Shown piece by piece: positions 1-7,378 of a DNA stretch of 14,352 nucleotides (position 1 is the stretch's first letter; the number at the start of each line of letters is the position of its first letter). The stretch comes from CAYMEV01 sp964431655 [NCBI: uncultured bacterium] (GTDB lineage: Bacteria; CAYMEV01). Made by a program: the position numbers and the translations under genes. Location of the stretch: NCBI GenBank assembly GCA_964431655.1, contig CAYSKJ010000062.1:1-14352 (forward strand), in the 5' to 3' direction. The notes under the pieces are model-generated. The model had not been told where the DNA came from. It saw only the letters and a program-made list of their open reading frames with translations, and did no database searches.

Positions 1-1852
1 AGGGAAGTATCCCGTTTCCTTCCATGCATTCATTCCATGTTGCAATGAAGATAATCTCAGGATTATTGGCAATGGCAGTTTCATAGCTTTTTATGTACAA
101 GCTGTTGCTTACACCGGGCTGTGTCCATTGGGGGTGTACAAGACTGTCGTCATAACCGCTGAAGACAACAGGCAAAAGGCCCTTATCCTGTTTTGCAAGA
201 TGAGACAGGCTGTAGTATTTTTCGTAAATATCAAGCAGTGCAAGGAATATGTCATGGGTGGTATATTCAGGGCCGTGAAAAAGCTTTTCAGCATTATGGG
301 CAGTATAAAAGGTGAAGCTGTCGAGATAGGGGATAATATTATACATGGACCGGGGGCTGCTGGCGCCTATATCTGCTGAAACAGCTATGTTTATGCCGAG
401 CATTGAATACAGGTTGGCCATGAGGGAGAAAGGCTGGTTTTCCAGGTCCCAGGTTGAACCGGCTGCATACAGGTAGACCAGGGGTATCAGGTTTCTTTTA
501 TAGTAGCCTTGACTGGCAAAGGCTTCGGAAATGAAAGAAGCTTCCTTCCTTAAGAGCTTCATCTCAACTATGCCAGGGTCTGCAGGTATATTCCTGGCAA
601 TGGTGGAATTGAAGGTATCTCTTAAAAACCTGTGGTATATGGTTATGCCGTCAAGAAAGAAGATTATCTTAAAGTCTTTTTCGCAGGCAGTTTCAATTAT
701 TGTTTTATATCTTTCCATAGCATTTCTGTCGGATATTCCGAAATACTCAACACAGAAGCCGTCAATCCCGTATTCTTTTGCGGTATCAATCTCCCATTCA
801 AGCTGGTTTTTTGAGAAATGATATTCCTTATAAAGGGGATTTATTGTAAACAGCTCCCTTTCATCAGGTATATACCAGGGATAATAAAATGCAAAAAACA
901 TGGGCCTTTCCCTTTTCTCTTCTGTTTTTTCCTGTATAAGGAGTTCGGGGTTAATGAGGGATATTGAATTCTGCTGTTCACTCTTATTGTAAAAGTCCAG
1001 CTTTAGTCGATAAGTTCCGGGTTTTATCCCTCCGGTTCTGGATATAAAAAGTTCATGGATACCCTTATCTGCAGGCATCACCTTGGAGAACACCGGGCCG
1101 GACTGGTCATCAGGGGGGTAAAGGGATATTCCTATATCAAAATCATAATCCCTGGCAAGGGAATATTTCAGCCTTGTTTCGCCTTCAAGATATATCGTAT
1201 ACCTAAGGGATGCATTTTGGTCCAGGTCAATTCTGTTTGCGGTTAAGCTGAAGGTGGATGCCGGAAAGTAAATCTCCAGGGATTTCAGCATAATACTAAG
1301 GGATCGTATATCATCCGGATTACTGGATATTTGTGTAAAGGCTGTTTTAATAACCAGCCTGTTCCTTCCCATTTTCAATGCTCCTTTTGTGTCAAAGGCA
1401 AAGGGGTGCACATGTGAGAATATTTCCCTTTTGCCGAGGTACCTGCCGTTCAGATAAACTTCTGCGAACTGAGTTGTTTTTTCTTTTTCGATGGAAAGAA
1501 GCTCCAGAATGATATAGCCTTTCTCAGTACATTTATTCTCAAACTGAAGTTCCGATTCGGTAGATGTCATCCACCTTCCTATGCCCACTTCATGTTCAGG
1601 AAACCAGCCCTGTAAAAACTGCAGTCCGTCTGCCTCCTGATAAAGTATCTGGTTCATGTTTTCAGGGGATTCCGGGCTGGGATAAAGGTCGTAGAATCTT
1701 GACAGATCTACAGATGTAAATTCCCCTGAAGTTTTTTTTACTGGCTCCTGGTGAAGGTTTTCAAACCTTCGGTATAAAATGCAGCCGAATATCAGGGTTA
1801 TGATCAACAGGGCCAGGCCTGCCGACAAGATATATTTTCTGTATCCAGTCAT
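1..1852 (-). CDS. Membrane-anchored GH99/WbsX-like glycosidase-domain protein (partial, runs off left edge)
   Basis: This is an open frame of 617 codons with no stop before the left edge, so the C-terminus is missing. Residues about 6-26 form one hydrophobic segment followed by Arg-Arg, which suggests an N-terminal membrane anchor with the rest outside the cell. A Cys after IFG inside this segment makes a poor lipobox. Residues about 70-210 look like a beta-sandwich of the sugar-binding type (an EVYLNGRYLG stretch). A second beta-rich part follows to about 300. The catalytic-type domain begins at residue 319 with FFAFYYPWY, continues with GIDGFCVEYFG near 362-372, and reaches ATWNECMEG at 604-612. 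This order is typical of GH99-like and WbsX-like (alpha/beta)8 domains, where the last motif is usually WNEW..EG; here the second Trp is Cys609. E608 and E611 have the three-residue spacing of the catalytic pair described for GH99 enzymes. The start lies 3 nt after the hypF stop with only a weak Shine-Dalgarno, which fits translational coupling. The substrate is unknown. The fold is fairly sure; enzymatic activity is inferred. Confidence 0.72.
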   Translation of the reverse strand, partial: MTGYRKYILSAGLALLIITLIFGCILYRRFENLHQEPVKKTSGEFTSVDLSRFYDLYPSPESPENMNQILYQEADGLQFLQGWFPEHEVGIGRWMTSTESELQFENKCTEKGYIILELLSIEKEKTTQFAEVYLNGRYLGKREIFSHVHPFAFDTKGALKMGRNRLVIKTAFTQISSNPDDIRSLSIMLKSLEIYFPASTFSLTANRIDLDQNASLRYTIYLEGETRLKYSLARDYDFDIGISLYPPDDQSGPVFSKVMPADKGIHELFISRTGGIKPGTYRLKLDFYNKSEQQNSISLINPELLIQEKTEEKRERPMFFAFYYPWYIPDERELFTINPLYKEYHFSKNQLEWEIDTAKEYGIDGFCVEYFGISDRNAMERYKTIIETACEKDFKIIFFLDGITIYHRFLRDTFNSTIARNIPADPGIVEMKLLRKEASFISEAFASQGYYKRNLIPLVYLYAAGSTWDLENQPFSLMANLYSMLGINIAVSADIGASSPRSMYNIIPYLDSFTFYTAHNAEKLFHGPEYTTHDIFLALLDIYEKYYSLSHLAKQDKGLLPVVFSGYDDSLVHPQWTQPGVSNSLYIKSYETAIANNPEIIFIATWNECMEGNGILP

Positions 1853-1855
1853 ATT

Positions 1856-4138
1856 CTATCTCAAACTGTTTATTACTGCCTGTCCGTAGGATATGCCTTC
1901 ATCCCCCGGTGATACTGTATTGTTGAACCAGGGAATAAAACCGTCCATGTAAAGGATACTTTCAGCAGATTCCCTGAGATAGCGGTTCTGAAACACACCT
2001 CCGGAAAGCATTACGGTTGAAAGGCCTGTATCCTGGCGTAGTTTCCGGCACATTTTCAGTATTATATCAGTCACTGTATTATGAAAACGGCAGGAAATCA
2101 GAGAAATATCCCTCTTGGAGGCTGTATCAGTGACAAGGCCTTCAATAACCCCTCCGGCATCTATGGTATATACTCCGTTCTGATTTTCTATAAAATAGCT
2201 GTAGGGCGCCTGAGAGAGATTGATGCAGTTTTCCAGCATGGATTCGAATTCTACTGCAGACTGTCCCTCATAGCTGTTATTATGCCTGAGTCCCGATATT
2301 GAGGCAGCTGCATCGAAAAGCCTGCCGATGCTTGAGGAATAAAAGGTATTTATATTCCTTTTCAGCCCTTGTATTATCAGACTTATCCTCTCTCCGGGTA
2401 TATCCCTTTTTAGCAGGGGTATGTCCAGGTCATGGATCCTATCCCCGTATACACCGTAAAGATAGGAAACGGCAGTCCGGTATGGTTCTTTAGGAGCAAT
2501 GCCCCCTCCCTGAATTTTTGTGTAGGCAAGGTGGCCCGCCCTGCGGCAGGAAAGGGGAGACCCTGTAAAAAATTCTCCGCCCCAAAGGTTTCCATCATCT
2601 CCGTAGCCGGAGCCGTCCATGGCTATCCCTATTACATCATCAAAATACTCCTTTTCTCCCGCTACTGAGGCTATATGGGCACAGTGATGCTGTACGGCAA
2701 GAGCTTCAATGCCTGAAGCCCTTGCCCACTTCGTATTGACATACAGGGGATGACTGTCATAAACTATCCTTTCCGGGAAAATGCCGTAAAAATGTGACAT
2801 TTTATTTTTTGTTTCAATCATGTATTCAAAGGTATCTATGTCCTTCAGGTCGCCGATATATGGTGAAATATAGCATTTATCACTATTTGCAAGGGCTATG
2901 GTGTTTTTCATCTCTCCTCCTGTGCAGAGGGCTGGAACCGATCGGCCCGGCAGTTGCATGGAAAAAGGGGCATAGCCCCTGCTTCTTCTCAGCATTATTA
3001 TTCCGTTTCTGCACGGCCTAAGCACGCTGTCATCAATCCGGTTTTCTATGTCCCTGTTGTGGGATATGATATCATAGGGAATATTATCATCACTTCTTAT
3101 TATTTCCCTTTCATCCTTTATCACAGGCTTTGATGCCCTGTTTGCTGAAGTCATTACCAGAGCCTTAAAGTGCGGATATTTTGGGTTTTTATAGAAAAAG
3201 AGAAGGAAATGAAGGGGGCTATAGGGCAAAATTATGCCATAGGTGTTTATATTAGGTGATATATATTCCGAGATGCCGTTTTTTTTCCTTTTTTCAGCTA
3301 TAACAACGGGGGAGGCTGATGAGGAGAGTATTTCTTCAGCTTTTTGGTCCAGGCAGGCATATGCCTTTGCATGGGATATATCTGGAAACATGACGGCAAA
3401 AGGCTTATTGTCCCTTGCTTTGTGTCGTCTCAGCCTTGCTACGGGTTCATCGGAGAATGCATCGCATGCAAGGTGGAAGCCTCCTATGCCCTTAATTGCA
3501 ATTATTTCTCCCTTTTTTAACAAATCAATGGCATATTCAATAATATTTTCAGGTCTGTTTTCTGTCAGGGTGTGAAGCCCAGGACCGCAGGCATGACAGC
3601 TTACCGGCTGGGCGTGGAATCTTCGGTTTTTGGAGTCGCGGTACTCCAGACTGCATTCTTTGCACATGCTGAAACTTTTCATCGTTGTATTGGGCCTGTC
3701 ATAGGGAAGCCTTTTAATTATGGTATATCTGGGTCCGCAGTTCGTGCAGTTGATAAAGGGATACATATACCTCCTGTTACCATCATCAAGCATCTCTTTG
3801 ATGCAGTGACTGCAAAGGGTGATATCGGGGCAGATATCCAGGAAAGCATTCCCATCGGAAACGCTTTTATTTATTACAAAATCTCGTTCTGCTGGATTGA
3901 GACCTATTTCCCGGGTATGAAACTGAGAAATCCTGCTGATAACGGGGGCTTCTTCCCTGACGGCTCTTAAAAAGGCTTTGATGTTTTTTTCCAGTCCCTG
4001 GATTTCTATCTCAACCCCGTCAAGGCTGTTGCGGATGCTCCCCGTAAGGCAGTGCTTTCCGGCAAGCCTGAAAACAAATGGACGGAACCCGACGCCCTGG
4101 ACAATACCCTTTATGCTTATATTAATCCTTTTTATCAT
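1856..4138 (-). CDS. hypF: Carbamoyltransferase HypF, [NiFe]-hydrogenase maturation
   Basis: HypF uses carbamoyl phosphate and ATP to carbamoylate the C-terminal Cys of HypE. This is the first step in making the CN ligands of the hydrogenase active-site iron, and it occurs in the cytoplasm. At 760 residues the protein is full length for the family. Domains in order: an acylphosphatase-like domain (about 1-90) with the GVGFRPF loop, R19 and N37; two zinc fingers of CX2CX18CX2C form (C109/C112/C131/C134 and C159/C162/C181/C184); a YrdC-like domain (about 200-385, with AIKGIGGFHLACDA and RRHKARDNKPFAVMFP); and a Kae1-like carbamoyltransferase domain with HHCAH at 484-488, DGSGYGDDGNLWGGE and LSGGVFQNRYL near the C-terminus. 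The ATG overlaps the hypB stop in an ATGA arrangement, so the two are very likely translationally coupled. All signature residues I looked for are present, so the protein should be functional if HypE, HypC and HypD are encoded elsewhere. Confidence 0.97.
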   Translation of the reverse strand: MIKRINISIKGIVQGVGFRPFVFRLAGKHCLTGSIRNSLDGVEIEIQGLEKNIKAFLRAVREEAPVISRISQFHTREIGLNPAERDFVINKSVSDGNAFLDICPDITLCSHCIKEMLDDGNRRYMYPFINCTNCGPRYTIIKRLPYDRPNTTMKSFSMCKECSLEYRDSKNRRFHAQPVSCHACGPGLHTLTENRPENIIEYAIDLLKKGEIIAIKGIGGFHLACDAFSDEPVARLRRHKARDNKPFAVMFPDISHAKAYACLDQKAEEILSSSASPVVIAEKRKKNGISEYISPNINTYGIILPYSPLHFLLFFYKNPKYPHFKALVMTSANRASKPVIKDEREIIRSDDNIPYDIISHNRDIENRIDDSVLRPCRNGIIMLRRSRGYAPFSMQLPGRSVPALCTGGEMKNTIALANSDKCYISPYIGDLKDIDTFEYMIETKNKMSHFYGIFPERIVYDSHPLYVNTKWARASGIEALAVQHHCAHIASVAGEKEYFDDVIGIAMDGSGYGDDGNLWGGEFFTGSPLSCRRAGHLAYTKIQGGGIAPKEPYRTAVSYLYGVYGDRIHDLDIPLLKRDIPGERISLIIQGLKRNINTFYSSSIGRLFDAAASISGLRHNNSYEGQSAVEFESMLENCINLSQAPYSYFIENQNGVYTIDAGGVIEGLVTDTASKRDISLISCRFHNTVTDIILKMCRKLRQDTGLSTVMLSGGVFQNRYLRESAESILYMDGFIPWFNNTVSPGDEGISYGQAVINSLR

Positions 4139-4806
4139 CGGGCCATTTCGTTCAGCCAGGCAATCAGACCATCAATTCCTTCCCCTGTCTTGGCGCTCAT
4201 TTCAAATATCCGGGCTCCGGGATTTATCTTCAGTATATATTCCCTGGATCTGCTGATATCAAAATCAACATAGGGAAGAAGGTCGGTTTTGTTTATCATT
4301 ATAAAATGCGCATTCCTGAAAGCCTTGGGGTATTTGAGGGGCTTGTCGTCACCTTCAGTTACAGAAAGAACCACGCCGTTTAGGTGCTCCCCGAGATAAA
4401 AGGACGCGGGGCATACCAGGTTTCCGACATTCTCAATAAAAAGCATGGACCTGGGGCCTTCGGATTTCCTGATATCCAGTTCCCTGAATGCCTTTTCAAC
4501 CATCCCGGCATCCAGATGGCAGCTGCCGAGGGTGGTTATCTGAATCGTACCAGCACCGGTCTTTTCAATCCTGAGGCCATCATTGGGTGTCTCCACATCC
4601 CCTTCAATGACATATACATTTCTACCCCTGATCAGACGGGGTATTATCACCTCCAGGATGCTTGTTTTTCCTGACCCCGGAGAGCTGAGAAGGTTTATGC
4701 AGTGGGCATTGCTTTCATCAAAAGCCTTTTTGTTAAGCAGGGCTATATCGTTGTTTTTTCTCAATACATCCCGTTCTACGGTGATAATTTTGAAATTCTT
4801 ACCCAT
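4135..4806 (-). CDS. hypB: Hydrogenase nickel-incorporation GTPase HypB
   Basis: HypB is a SIMIBI-class GTPase that works with HypA to deliver nickel to the large subunit of [NiFe]-hydrogenase. The 223-residue protein shows the P-loop SPGSGKTS at 42-49, the intersubunit metal-site motif CHLDA with C96 and H97, the IENVGNLVCPA motif with C132, and the G4 motif NKTD. It lacks both the N-terminal CxxCGC nickel site of E. coli HypB and the His-rich nickel-storage stretch of some other homologues, so only the G-domain metal site remains. The start ATG overlaps the end of hypA by 8 nt and follows a purine-rich GAGGTGGAAG ribosome-binding site. The stop overlaps the hypF start. The position between hypA and hypF supports the assignment. 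Confidence 0.97.
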   Translation of the reverse strand: MGKNFKIITVERDVLRKNNDIALLNKKAFDESNAHCINLLSSPGSGKTSILEVIIPRLIRGRNVYVIEGDVETPNDGLRIEKTGAGTIQITTLGSCHLDAGMVEKAFRELDIRKSEGPRSMLFIENVGNLVCPASFYLGEHLNGVVLSVTEGDDKPLKYPKAFRNAHFIMINKTDLLPYVDFDISRSREYILKINPGARIFEMSAKTGEGIDGLIAWLNEMAR

Positions 4807-5143
4807 TTTCTTCCACCTCTATGCTTTTAAGAATAATTTTATCCCCCCTGATAATCTCTGAATCACTGGATCCGCATTCAGGGCATAAGAAGAAATAATC
4901 CCTGACTGTATAGATCTCACCGCATTTTCGGCATTCAGCGGTGGTATCAGTGCTTAATACCTCAATTACCGAATCTTTAAGCCGTGTATTCTCTTTGAGG
5001 ATATCCCAGCAGAATATGATGGATTCAGATTCAATGCCGCTGAAGCTTCCTATTTCTACCGTTACCTTTGATACGGTATCTTCCTTATCTATGTTCTGGA
5101 AAACGGTATCAAATATATTCTTGGCTATGCTAAACTCGTGCAT
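4799..5143 (-). CDS. hypA: Hydrogenase maturation nickel metallochaperone HypA
   Basis: HypA is the small nickel chaperone that partners with HypB. At 114 residues it has the usual length. The N-terminal MHE places H2 and the free amino group for nickel binding, as in characterised HypA proteins. A zinc-ribbon domain follows with C71/C74 (CRKC) and C87/C90 (CPEC). The start is fixed by the conserved MHEFSIA beginning. The start codon lies inside the last codons of pdxT (19-nt overlap), with only a weak upstream Shine-Dalgarno, so translation probably depends on ribosomes finishing pdxT. The end overlaps hypB by 8 nt. Confidence 0.96.
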   Translation of the reverse strand: MHEFSIAKNIFDTVFQNIDKEDTVSKVTVEIGSFSGIESESIIFCWDILKENTRLKDSVIEVLSTDTTAECRKCGEIYTVRDYFFLCPECGSSDSEIIRGDKIILKSIEVEENG

Positions 5144-5742
5144 TTCAGCATATCCGCAAATAAACGGTGCAATTTTAAATCATCGGATAATTCAGAATGA
5201 AAGGTCGAACAAAGAATATTTCTATATTTTATAAAGACCGGACTGCCTTTCCAGCAGGCAAGAATATCAACCTCCGGATCAAGGATTTCAGCTATGACAG
5301 GAGCCCTTATAAAGTAGCATTTAATAGGTATATCACCGAAAATATCCGACTTGAGCTCTGCATAGAAGGATTCTTTCTGTCTGCCGTAGCCGTTTCTTAT
5401 TATCCTTACAGGTACCAGGCCAAGTGACTCCTGTTCGGGGTTTTCCACGTATTTTGCAAGCAGGATGGCTCCTGCGCAGGTCCCGAATACAGGCCTGTCC
5501 AGGCTGAACTGACTGATGGCTTTTGCCCAGGGGGCTTTTTTGAAAAAATTGAGCATGGTTGTACTTTCACCGCCGGGAATTATAAGCCCGTCAGCAAAGT
5601 CCAGCTCTTCGGGCTTTCTTATCTCTGCTGAAGACAGTCCCAATGCGCTGATATGTCTGATATGGGACTGGAAATTGCCCTGAAGGGCCAGTACCCCTAT
5701 GACAGGGTTACCAGCCTCTTTTCTGCAGAAGTTCGCTTTCAT
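5125..5742 (-). CDS. pdxT: Pyridoxal 5'-phosphate synthase glutaminase subunit PdxT
   Basis: PdxT is a class I glutamine amidotransferase that hydrolyses glutamine and channels ammonia to PdxS for PLP synthesis. The 205-residue protein has IGVLALQG near the N-terminus, PGGEST at 56-61, the nucleophile C89 in GTCAG, and the catalytic H182/E184 in FHSEL. The middle residue of the family's usual HPE is Ser here. The N-terminus is about 13 residues longer than typical, where IGVLALQ nearly starts the protein. The start seems forced: an in-frame TAA lies 9 nt upstream of this ATG, and no in-frame ATG, GTG or TTG occurs between it and the conserved core. The gene therefore overlaps the end of pdxS by 35 nt. 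No good Shine-Dalgarno precedes it, which suggests coupling to pdxS translation. Confidence 0.96.
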   Translation of the reverse strand: MKANFCRKEAGNPVIGVLALQGNFQSHIRHISALGLSSAEIRKPEELDFADGLIIPGGESTTMLNFFKKAPWAKAISQFSLDRPVFGTCAGAILLAKYVENPEQESLGLVPVRIIRNGYGRQKESFYAELKSDIFGDIPIKCYFIRAPVIAEILDPEVDILACWKGSPVFIKYRNILCSTFHSELSDDLKLHRLFADMLKCTSLA

Positions 5743-6601
5743 CGAGCTTGCTTACATCTATTCCCTTCATGGGGTCTTTCAGCATTTTTGAAGCTTCCAG
5801 CACCTTTGCATAATCTGAATGATGGGTAACGGCATCTACTATGGCTTTTGCGCGGTTTTCGGGATCTTCGGATTTGAATATACCGCTGCCTACAAAAACT
5901 GCCTCTGCTCCCAGCTCCATCACCAGTGCGGCATCAGCAGGGGTTGAAACACCGCCTGCGGCGAAATTGGGGACAGGAAGCCTGCCGTTCTTGTGTACAT
6001 AATATAATAGCTCAAGGGGGGCCTGCAGCCTCTTGGACTCGGCAATAAGCTCGTCCTCCCTTAAAACGGTCATCAGTTTAATGTCCCTGACAACCTGTCG
6101 GATATGCCTTACTGCCTCAACAATATCTCCAGAACCTGCCTCGCCTTTGGTCCTTATCATGGCAGCGCCCTCGGCTATCCTTCTTAAAGCTTCTCCAAGG
6201 TTTCTGCAGCCGCATACAAAAGGGACACGGTAGTGGTGCTTCCAGATATGGTTTTCGTCATCCGCAGGGGTTAAAACCTCGCTCTCATCAATAAAATCAA
6301 CCCCCAGCTGTTCTAAAACCCTGGCTTCCGATATATGCCCTATCCTGGCTTTGGCCATTACAGGTATTGAAACATTTTTCATTATTTCCTCAATCTTGCT
6401 TATGGAGGCCATGCGTGCAACACCGCCCTCCTTCCTTATGTCTGCGGGGACCCTTTCCAGAGCCATAACAGCGCATGCACCAGCATCCTGGGCGATCTTC
6501 GCCTGTGCGGCATCCGTTACATCCATAATAACTCCCCCTCTGAGCATCTCTGCCAGACCAACCTTTGTTTTGAATTTTTCACTACTTAAAAATTCAAACA
6601 T
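5708..6601 (-). CDS. pdxS: Pyridoxal 5'-phosphate synthase subunit PdxS
   Basis: PdxS condenses ribose 5-phosphate, glyceraldehyde 3-phosphate and ammonia (from PdxT) into PLP without deoxyxylulose 5-phosphate. At 297 residues it has the normal length and an unbroken (beta/alpha)8 family sequence. Expected active-site residues are present: D27, K84 in VMAKARIGH and K152 in [10 protein letters not shown], each offset by three from the B. subtilis numbering (D24, K81, K149). The C-terminus ends in the family-typical RGW. The start ATG follows a perfect AGGAGG (6608-6613 on the plus strand) at a 6-nt spacing. It is the first gene of the leftward operon and the only one with a strong ribosome-binding site and its own upstream promoter region, so its promoter probably drives the hyp genes too. 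Confidence 0.98.
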   Translation of the reverse strand: MFEFLSSEKFKTKVGLAEMLRGGVIMDVTDAAQAKIAQDAGACAVMALERVPADIRKEGGVARMASISKIEEIMKNVSIPVMAKARIGHISEARVLEQLGVDFIDESEVLTPADDENHIWKHHYRVPFVCGCRNLGEALRRIAEGAAMIRTKGEAGSGDIVEAVRHIRQVVRDIKLMTVLREDELIAESKRLQAPLELLYYVHKNGRLPVPNFAAGGVSTPADAALVMELGAEAVFVGSGIFKSEDPENRAKAIVDAVTHHSDYAKVLEASKMLKDPMKGIDVSKLDESELLQKRGW

Positions 6602-6660
6602 CCCAATCCTCCTTTTTAATCTTCGTTTTAGCCTAATAGTAATGACTTACAGGTTAAATC

Positions 6661-6677
6661 AATATTTATTAAATATT
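6661..6677. repeat. Perfect 8+1+8 AT-rich palindrome, possible operator
   Basis: AATATTTA, one central T, then TAAATATT form an exact inverted repeat of 8-bp arms. It sits in the divergent gap between pdxS and the nitroreductase gene and covers the proposed -10 of the leftward promoter, where a bound repressor would block transcription. It contains only A and T, so chance occurrence in an AT-rich gap is possible. No regulator gene is nearby. Confidence 0.4.
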
Positions 6678-6689
6678 GGGATATGTCAA
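6661..6689 (-). promoter_or_regulatory. Candidate sigma-A promoter for the pdxST-hypABF operon
   Basis: Read on the minus strand there is a perfect -35 hexamer TTGACA (6684-6689), then a 17-nt spacer and AATATT (6661-6666) as a 4-of-6 match to the -10 consensus. It lies about 60 nt upstream of the pdxS start. The -35 is convincing but the -10 is weak. A second option on the same strand, TTGATT followed by TATTAG closer to the gene, cannot be excluded. Confidence 0.45.
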
Positions 6690-6702
6690 TTAAATTCCCT
6701 GC

Positions 6703-6730
6703 TTGATAAATTAATAAAACAGGTTATAAT
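6703..6730 (+). promoter_or_regulatory. Near-consensus sigma-A promoter for the nitroreductase gene
   Basis: TTGATA (6703-6708, 5 of 6 matches to TTGACA) and TATAAT (6725-6730, 6 of 6) are separated by 16 nt. The expected start of transcription is near 6737, giving a leader of about 32 nt that includes the AGGAGG at 6754-6759. It points away from the pdxS promoter, with the two -35 elements only 13 nt apart. Confidence 0.75.
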
Positions 6731-6768
6731 GTAATTGTAATCACACTAAAAACAGGAGGATAAAGGCA

Positions 6769-7269
6769 ATGGATTTTATCCTGTCCAGGCGTAGCATCAG
6801 GAAATTCAAAGGCGATAAGGTTCCCGAACATATCCTGAGGGAAATACTCAAGGCTGCCATGAGTGCACCCTCTGCTGGCAACCAGCAGCCCTGGCATTTC
6901 ATAATAATCAGGGAGAGAAAGATTCTTGATGAAATACCCAGGTTTCACCAGTACTCTGATTCTGTAAAAGAGGCCGGCTGTGCCATACTGGTTTGCGGAG
7001 ATCTCATGCTGGAAAAACACAGAGGCTACTGGGTTCAGGACTGCTCAGCGGCCACCCAGAACATTCTTATAGCGGCCACGGTCAAGGGGCTGGGTACATG
7101 CTGGCTGGGCGTATACCCGCGGGAGGTCCGCATGAGCGGTTTTAGGAATCTTTTCAGCCTGCCGGAGCATATAGTGCCTTTTGCCCTGGTTCCCATAGGA
7201 TATCCGGCGGAAACAAAACCCAGGACGAACAGATATGACGATAACAGGGTCCATTATGACAGGTGGTAG
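6769..7269 (+). CDS. Nitroreductase-family FMN oxidoreductase
   Basis: The 166-residue protein belongs to the nitroreductase family of FMN-dependent NAD(P)H oxidoreductases, usually dimeric and cytoplasmic. The N-terminal RRSIRKFKGDKVP, the APSAGNQQPWHF motif near 33-44 and the later AATVKGLGTCWLGVY segment are family FMN-site signatures. The length is at the short end of the family, which fits the compact clostridial-type members. The physiological substrate cannot be read from the sequence. AGGAGG at 6754-6759 precedes the ATG by 9 nt, and a strong promoter lies just upstream. The gene is divergent from pdxS and is followed after 109 bp by the ABC importer genes. Whether it shares a transcript with them is unclear, as only a weak hairpin lies between. 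Confidence 0.9.
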   Translation: MDFILSRRSIRKFKGDKVPEHILREILKAAMSAPSAGNQQPWHFIIIRERKILDEIPRFHQYSDSVKEAGCAILVCGDLMLEKHRGYWVQDCSAATQNILIAATVKGLGTCWLGVYPREVRMSGFRNLFSLPEHIVPFALVPIGYPAETKPRTNRYDDNRVHYDRW

Positions 7270-7271
7270 GA

Positions 7272-7285
7272 GCTGAATTTTCAGC
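7272..7285 (+). terminator. Weak hairpin after the nitroreductase gene
   Basis: GCTGAA, two T, then TTCAGC form a small perfect inverted repeat directly after the stop codon. The stem is only 5-6 bp, and the following sequence is AT-rich without a clean T run. It is at best a weak or leaky terminator. Confidence 0.2.
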
Positions 7286-7309
7286 AAGGCTTTAAATAAA
7301 ATAATCTTC

Positions 7310-7338
7310 TTGCAAAAAGGATCTAATTAATACATAAG
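7310..7338 (+). promoter_or_regulatory. Possible weak promoter upstream of the ABC importer operon
   Basis: TTGCAA (7310-7315) and CATAAG (7333-7338, 4 of 6 matches) are separated by 17 nt and lie about 40 nt before the binding-protein gene. An interrupted inverted repeat, TACATA-N8-TATGTA (7331-7350), overlaps the -10 and could be an operator. Both matches are modest in an AT-rich stretch. Confidence 0.3.
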
Positions 7339-7365
7339 TGTATATATGTAAAGTAATATAAAATC

Positions 7366-7372
7366 AAGGAGG
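7366..7372 (+). promoter_or_regulatory. Ribosome-binding site deciding the ATG start at 7379
   Basis: AAGGAGG is a perfect Shine-Dalgarno. It lies 6 nt from the ATG at 7379 but only 3 nt from an in-frame TTG at 7376, so the ATG is the likely start. Confidence 0.85.
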
Positions 7373-7378
7373 ATTTTG

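Noticed and set aside
109-294. Short minus-strand frame of 61 codons
   Set aside because: It lies in another frame inside the GH99-like gene, whose own frame stays open through this stretch to the left edge, with family-typical residues on both sides.
1829-1852. Lipoprotein signal on the GH99-like protein
   Set aside because: The Cys follows IFG, which fits the lipobox poorly at the -2 position, and the residues after it stay hydrophobic. A membrane anchor explains the segment better.
3572-3970. Plus-strand open frame of 132 codons opposite hypF
   Set aside because: It lies wholly antisense to the conserved zinc-finger and acylphosphatase coding part of hypF, with no ribosome-binding site or recognisable protein features.
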